From: an uncultured Flavobacteriaceae bacterium
GTDB lineage: Bacteria > Bacteroidota > Bacteroidia > Flavobacteriales > Flavobacteriaceae
DNA length: 64,000 nt
Assembly: GCA_947501845.1 (NCBI GenBank)
Contig: CANMXP010000002.1
Span: 496,001-560,000 of the forward strand
Direction of reading: 5' to 3'
Shown here: in pieces, positions 60,403 through 64,000 of the stretch
Layout: every line of letters begins with the position of its first letter
How positions within the stretch are numbered: position 1 is the stretch's first letter
Program-made: the position numbers and the translations under genes
The notes under the pieces: generated by a model
Seen by the model: the letters and a program-made list of their open reading frames with translations, nothing else
Databases searched by the model: none
What the model was told of the DNA's origin: nothing

Positions 60403-63400
60403 ATGAAAAACCTTGTTATTCAAAGGGAATCTATTCTCTTTCTTTTACAACGCAATTTAAAAATGAAACTTACCACAATCTTTTTAATTGTTGCCTTGTT
60501 TCAAACCCATGCTAATCCATCATCCAATAGCGAAAACATTAAGGTTACAATAAATCTTAAAGATGTAAGTTTGGAAAAGGTATTGAACCGGATAGAAGCA
60601 CTCACCGAATTTAACTTTGTCTATAGAGATGATGATGTAGACTTCCAAAAGCGGGTTACTGTTAAAGCAAACAAAAAACCTCTTAAAAAAATATTAGACC
60701 AATTGTTTTTAGATACAGATATAAACTATCGCGTATCGGATAATCAAATAGTATTAAAGCCAAAACCAATAACAAAACCAGTCAAATTATCTGAAATAAA
60801 ACAAACAAAATTTCAGATAAATGGTCATGTCGTTGATGAATTTGGTCAACCTCTACCTGGCGCCAATGTTATTGAAAAGGGTACCACAAACGGAGCTACT
60901 GCAAACTTTGACGGTAATTTCTCTCTAAAAGTAAATGACGAAAATGCCATATTAGATGTATCATTCCTTGGGTACACATCCAAAGAAATACCTGTGAACG
61001 GCCAGTCACAAATTACGATAGTATTAAAAGAAAGCCTATCTGAATTAGACGAAGTAGTTGTGGTAGGTTATGGTAGCCAAAAGAAAGAATCTGTTGTAGG
61101 CTCCATTACACAAGCAAAAGGGGAAGAACTTCTTAGAACAGGTAGTGTTGCAACCGTTTCCGAAGCACTTACTGGTATTATGCCTGGTGTATCCACCATG
61201 CAAGCTGCTGGTCAACCTGGATCTACGGCTTCTAATATTTTAATACGTGGACAATCCACTTGGACAAGTAATAACCCCTTATATGTTGTTGACGGTGTAG
61301 AACGTGATTTTAATGATCTTGATCCAAATGAAATAGAATCGATATCGGTATTAAAAGACGCTTCTGCTACGGCTGTATTTGGTGTTAAAGCAGCAAATGG
61401 TGTTGTAGTTGTTACAACCAAACGTGGGAAACAAGGGGAAACCAAAATAAACTTTACTACGAGTTGGGGTATAAAAGAGCCAACCATGAACACGGACTAT
61501 TATGCCGATTATGCTACGACATTAGAACATTACAATATTGCTCTAATGAACGATAGATTATATAATGATCTTGTTCCTCAAAGTCAAATAGACATCTGGA
61601 GAGACCCAAACCGAGACAGGCGATTCTATTCCTATACCACATGGATTAATGAGCTTTTAACTACAGGAACAGCCTCTCAATACAACCTAAATATTTCGGG
61701 AGGGAACAACTTTGTTTCTTATTTTACTTCTTTGGGTTACCAACATGATGGCGATATTTTTGATATAGAAAAACAAAAAGATTTTGACCCCCGTACTTAC
61801 CAAAAAAAATATACTTGGCGAACCAACCTCGACTTTAACTTTAGTGAGACCACAAAGTTTAAAGTGGGACTGTCTGGAAACTTTAAAAACTGGAACGGAA
61901 ATTCAATAACACAGAATACCAATGGTGGTATTGCCAGAGGTAATGGAGATAGTTTCACCAGAATATGGCAGACACCTCTTATTGGTCCCATACCAGTTCT
62001 TGAAGATGGAAGGTTAACAACGGAAGAAGGTGCCGTAGTAAACCCCAATTTTTATAGAATGGAAAAGGAAGGGCAATGGAAAAGACGTACAAATACCATG
62101 TATACAGACTTTACATTAGTTCAAGACATTACAAAAAACTTTAAAGCGAGCGTCAAACTTTCCTATAATTTCAGTCAAGGATATAGTAGCGAGATAAGAA
62201 GAGATTTACTTTATTATTTTCCCAACCAAGAATTAACTGGTTTTGAACAAGAAGGAAACCCTGATGCCGTACAAGAGCCTTTAAGAGTGAATGGCGAAAG
62301 AATCTCTGGTTCGAGTAGTAGTTTATATTACGAATTACGATTAAACTACAACAAAACCTTTGGCAAAAATCATGACGTAGGGCTTATGGGTCTTTTTAAC
62401 CGCAGAAAGGCACAAAGCGGAACATCATTTCCCAGATACGAAGAAAGCTGGATAGGAAGAGCCACTTATGCATACAAGTCAAAATACTTGGCAGAATTTA
62501 ACGGCGCCTACAACGGTAACGAAAACTGGGCTCCAGGGCTTCGTTTTGGATTTTTTCCTGCTGCCGCTGTTGGTTGGGTCGTATCAAAAGAGGACTTCTT
62601 TAAAGATAATGTAGGCTTTTTAGATTTCTTGAAATTTAGATATTCCTATGGAGAAATTGGTTCCGATGGTGGTATAGGTAACAACCGTTTCCTCTATTTA
62701 TCTCAATATGAATCAAGAGCAGCGGGCAATAATGCCTTCTTCTATGGAGACCCCTTAATTAATTATGGTGGGGGCGATAATGCGATATATCGCGAAGGTA
62801 CACCAGCTGTACCAGACAATACTTGGGAAACAGCCATAAAGCAAGACCTAGCCATGGAGTTTGCCACATTTAATAACCAGTTAAGAGGTACCATTGAATT
62901 GTTTGATGAAAAAAGAACAGGCATTATCATGCAACGTCGCACGGTAGCGCCTTGGTACGGCAATGCAGCACCTAGAGCAAATATTGGTAAAACAAAAAAC
63001 CACGGTATTGACATTGAGCTTAAATGGAATTCTAAAATAGGGAATGACTTCGATTACTTTGTAAGAGTAAACATGTCATTAAGTGAAAGCCGTGTTATAG
63101 AACGAGATGACCCTCCTGCTACAGAATCATACCGTCGAGATGCAGGAAAACCCATAGGATGGCAAAATGGACTAATACATAATGGCTTGCTACAATCTTG
63201 GAACGATGTTTATAACACAACCGTTTCTGCATGGGATTCTAGTTTAATTCCAGGTATGTTATATTATGTAGATTATAACGGCGATGGTATTGTTAATGAA
63301 TTTGATAGAGTGCCAATTAACAACCCTAGCTTCGCATCCAAAACTTATGCCTTTAGTTTAGGTATGACTTATAAAAATTTCTCGGTACACGCTATGTTTA

Positions 63401-63819
63401 ATGGTATGTTCGATATTTCTAAAAACTTATCAGAACTTTATTTATTCGAATACGCTTCAGCTGCAACGTCCAGTTGGCAACTTTTAAATAATGAACAACT
63501 AAATTTTTGGTCGCCAGACAACCCAAATGGTGTACATCCTGCACTACGTTCAGCTTCGAACAATCATGATAGACAAAGAAGCACATACACCAATAGGTCT
63601 AGTAATTTCTTAAGATTTAGAACAATGGAAATCAAGTACAGGTTCGGTAAAAAACTTAAAGAAGCCATTAGGATATTTGACTCGTTCGAGATTTATGTAA
63701 ACGGAAACAATCTGGCTACTTGGTCTGATCTTCCAGATGAATTTGACCCCGAGCAGCGCCAATTAAATGTATACCCAATTACTAAGCGTTACAACTTTGG
63801 AGTGAGAGCCTCATTCTAG
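60403..63819 (+). CDS. SusC/RagA-type TonB-dependent receptor with STN domain
   Basis: 1138 residues. A long leader with a hydrophobic stretch around 21-38, then STN secretin/TonB N-terminal domain (about 48-110, VSLEKVLNRIEALTEFNFVY), carboxypeptidase-like beta-sandwich (about 140-225, GHVVDEFGQPLPGANV), plug (about 230-340, VVVGYGSQKKESVVGS) and a barrel ending YNFGVRASF. It imports a substrate bound by its SusD partner; the STN domain links it to the FecI/FecR pair. The ligand (glycan or other) is not shown by sequence. Confidence 0.95.
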   Translation: MKNLVIQRESILFLLQRNLKMKLTTIFLIVALFQTHANPSSNSENIKVTINLKDVSLEKVLNRIEALTEFNFVYRDDDVDFQKRVTVKANKKPLKKILDQLFLDTDINYRVSDNQIVLKPKPITKPVKLSEIKQTKFQINGHVVDEFGQPLPGANVIEKGTTNGATANFDGNFSLKVNDENAILDVSFLGYTSKEIPVNGQSQITIVLKESLSELDEVVVVGYGSQKKESVVGSITQAKGEELLRTGSVATVSEALTGIMPGVSTMQAAGQPGSTASNILIRGQSTWTSNNPLYVVDGVERDFNDLDPNEIESISVLKDASATAVFGVKAANGVVVVTTKRGKQGETKINFTTSWGIKEPTMNTDYYADYATTLEHYNIALMNDRLYNDLVPQSQIDIWRDPNRDRRFYSYTTWINELLTTGTASQYNLNISGGNNFVSYFTSLGYQHDGDIFDIEKQKDFDPRTYQKKYTWRTNLDFNFSETTKFKVGLSGNFKNWNGNSITQNTNGGIARGNGDSFTRIWQTPLIGPIPVLEDGRLTTEEGAVVNPNFYRMEKEGQWKRRTNTMYTDFTLVQDITKNFKASVKLSYNFSQGYSSEIRRDLLYYFPNQELTGFEQEGNPDAVQEPLRVNGERISGSSSSLYYELRLNYNKTFGKNHDVGLMGLFNRRKAQSGTSFPRYEESWIGRATYAYKSKYLAEFNGAYNGNENWAPGLRFGFFPAAAVGWVVSKEDFFKDNVGFLDFLKFRYSYGEIGSDGGIGNNRFLYLSQYESRAAGNNAFFYGDPLINYGGGDNAIYREGTPAVPDNTWETAIKQDLAMEFATFNNQLRGTIELFDEKRTGIIMQRRTVAPWYGNAAPRANIGKTKNHGIDIELKWNSKIGNDFDYFVRVNMSLSESRVIERDDPPATESYRRDAGKPIGWQNGLIHNGLLQSWNDVYNTTVSAWDSSLIPGMLYYVDYNGDGIVNEFDRVPINNPSFASKTYAFSLGMTYKNFSVHAMFNGMFDISKNLSELYLFEYASAATSSWQLLNNEQLNFWSPDNPNGVHPALRSASNNHDRQRSTYTNRSSNFLRFRTMEIKYRFGKKLKEAIRIFDSFEIYVNGNNLATWSDLPDEFDPEQRQLNVYPITKRYNFGVRASF

Positions 63820-63844
63820 ATTAATAACTAAAATATAAATGATT

Positions 63845-64000
63845 ATGAAAAGATATTATAAAACAATGCTATTAACTTTTTTAGTAGCTACGGCCTTTAT
63901 CTCATGTGAAGATTATTTAGATGTTAACCCTGAGTTAGGTATTAGTTCGGAAGAAGTTTTTACAGATTATTTTTCAACACGCGGTGTGGTGGACAGAGCA
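63845..64000 (+). CDS. SusD/RagB-type lipoprotein, N-terminal part
   Basis: 52 codons, cut by the window end. A lipoprotein leader with Cys at residue 21 in FISCEDYLDVNPE, the classical SusD start, then SSEEVFTDYFSTRGVV. It is 25 bp after the SusC gene and forms the outer-membrane surface lid of the receptor. Confidence 0.92.
   Translation, partial: MKRYYKTMLLTFLVATAFISCEDYLDVNPELGISSEEVFTDYFSTRGVVDRA

Overview
The window is a chromosome segment of a marine-type Flavobacteriaceae (Bacteroidota) carrying a roughly 29 kb integrated mobile element. The host assignment rests on low GC, genes without Shine-Dalgarno sites, TANNTTTG promoter boxes, SPII lipoproteins, a FecI/FecR/SusC/SusD locus, LytTR two-component genes and a tRNA-Ala gene with no encoded CCA.

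Left chromosomal flank (1-28036): an MFS exporter tail, secreted alpha/beta hydrolases, lpxH, a cyclase-family protein, queD with two small membrane ORFs, a MATE pump, a tandem Usp protein, a LytS/LytTR pair, a GNAT enzyme, an amidohydrolase, a HxlR-controlled SnoaL/SRPBCC operon with a very clear inverted-repeat operator, an M61 peptidase-amidohydrolase fusion, two AraC regulators, an ECF sigma/SRPBCC pair, rsgA, and an operon of five small genes without assigned function next to a YwqK/MORN-like gene.

Mobile element (28065-57426): it sits in a tRNA-Ala(GGC) gene and is bounded by a 50-bp perfect direct repeat of the tRNA 3' part. A Bacteroidota tyrosine recombinase lies beside the right end. 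A near-identical 20-bp motif lies just inside each end and is probably an integrase arm site. The element encodes a MobF relaxase-helicase and a coupling ATPase whose membrane part is a separate gene, but no mating-pair apparatus, so it looks mobilizable rather than self-transmissible.

Inside it is a block of foreign character (about 33.4-53.4 kb). Signs are strong Shine-Dalgarno sites, a perfect-spacing TTGACA/TAATAT promoter, a DUF3768 gene, AlpA and P4-type integrase genes, and a relic of a CCA-encoding tRNA-Thr next to that second integrase. These point to a proteobacterial (probably gammaproteobacterial) plasmid or island that was captured and then re-targeted to a Bacteroidota tRNA. Lipoproteins, a HEPN-like protein, a GHKL ATPase/STAS-like pair and an AbiV-type protein look like Bacteroidota-side cargo and a small defence cluster.

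The most unusual cargo is an XRE regulator plus a putative tRNA-dependent cyclodipeptide synthase (46214-47552), flanked by three diverged copies of a tiny single-membrane-span protein with a poly-lysine tail. One copy shares a 14-bp upstream motif with the regulator/synthase operon. I propose this as the candidate undescribed system. An array of four 44-50 residue, polar, disordered-looking proteins (36795-37736) is a second.

Right chromosomal flank (57427-64000): a lipoprotein related to one inside the element, then an ECF sigma factor, FecR anti-sigma factor, STN-domain SusC receptor and the beginning of its SusD partner, a signal-responsive glycan/nutrient uptake locus.
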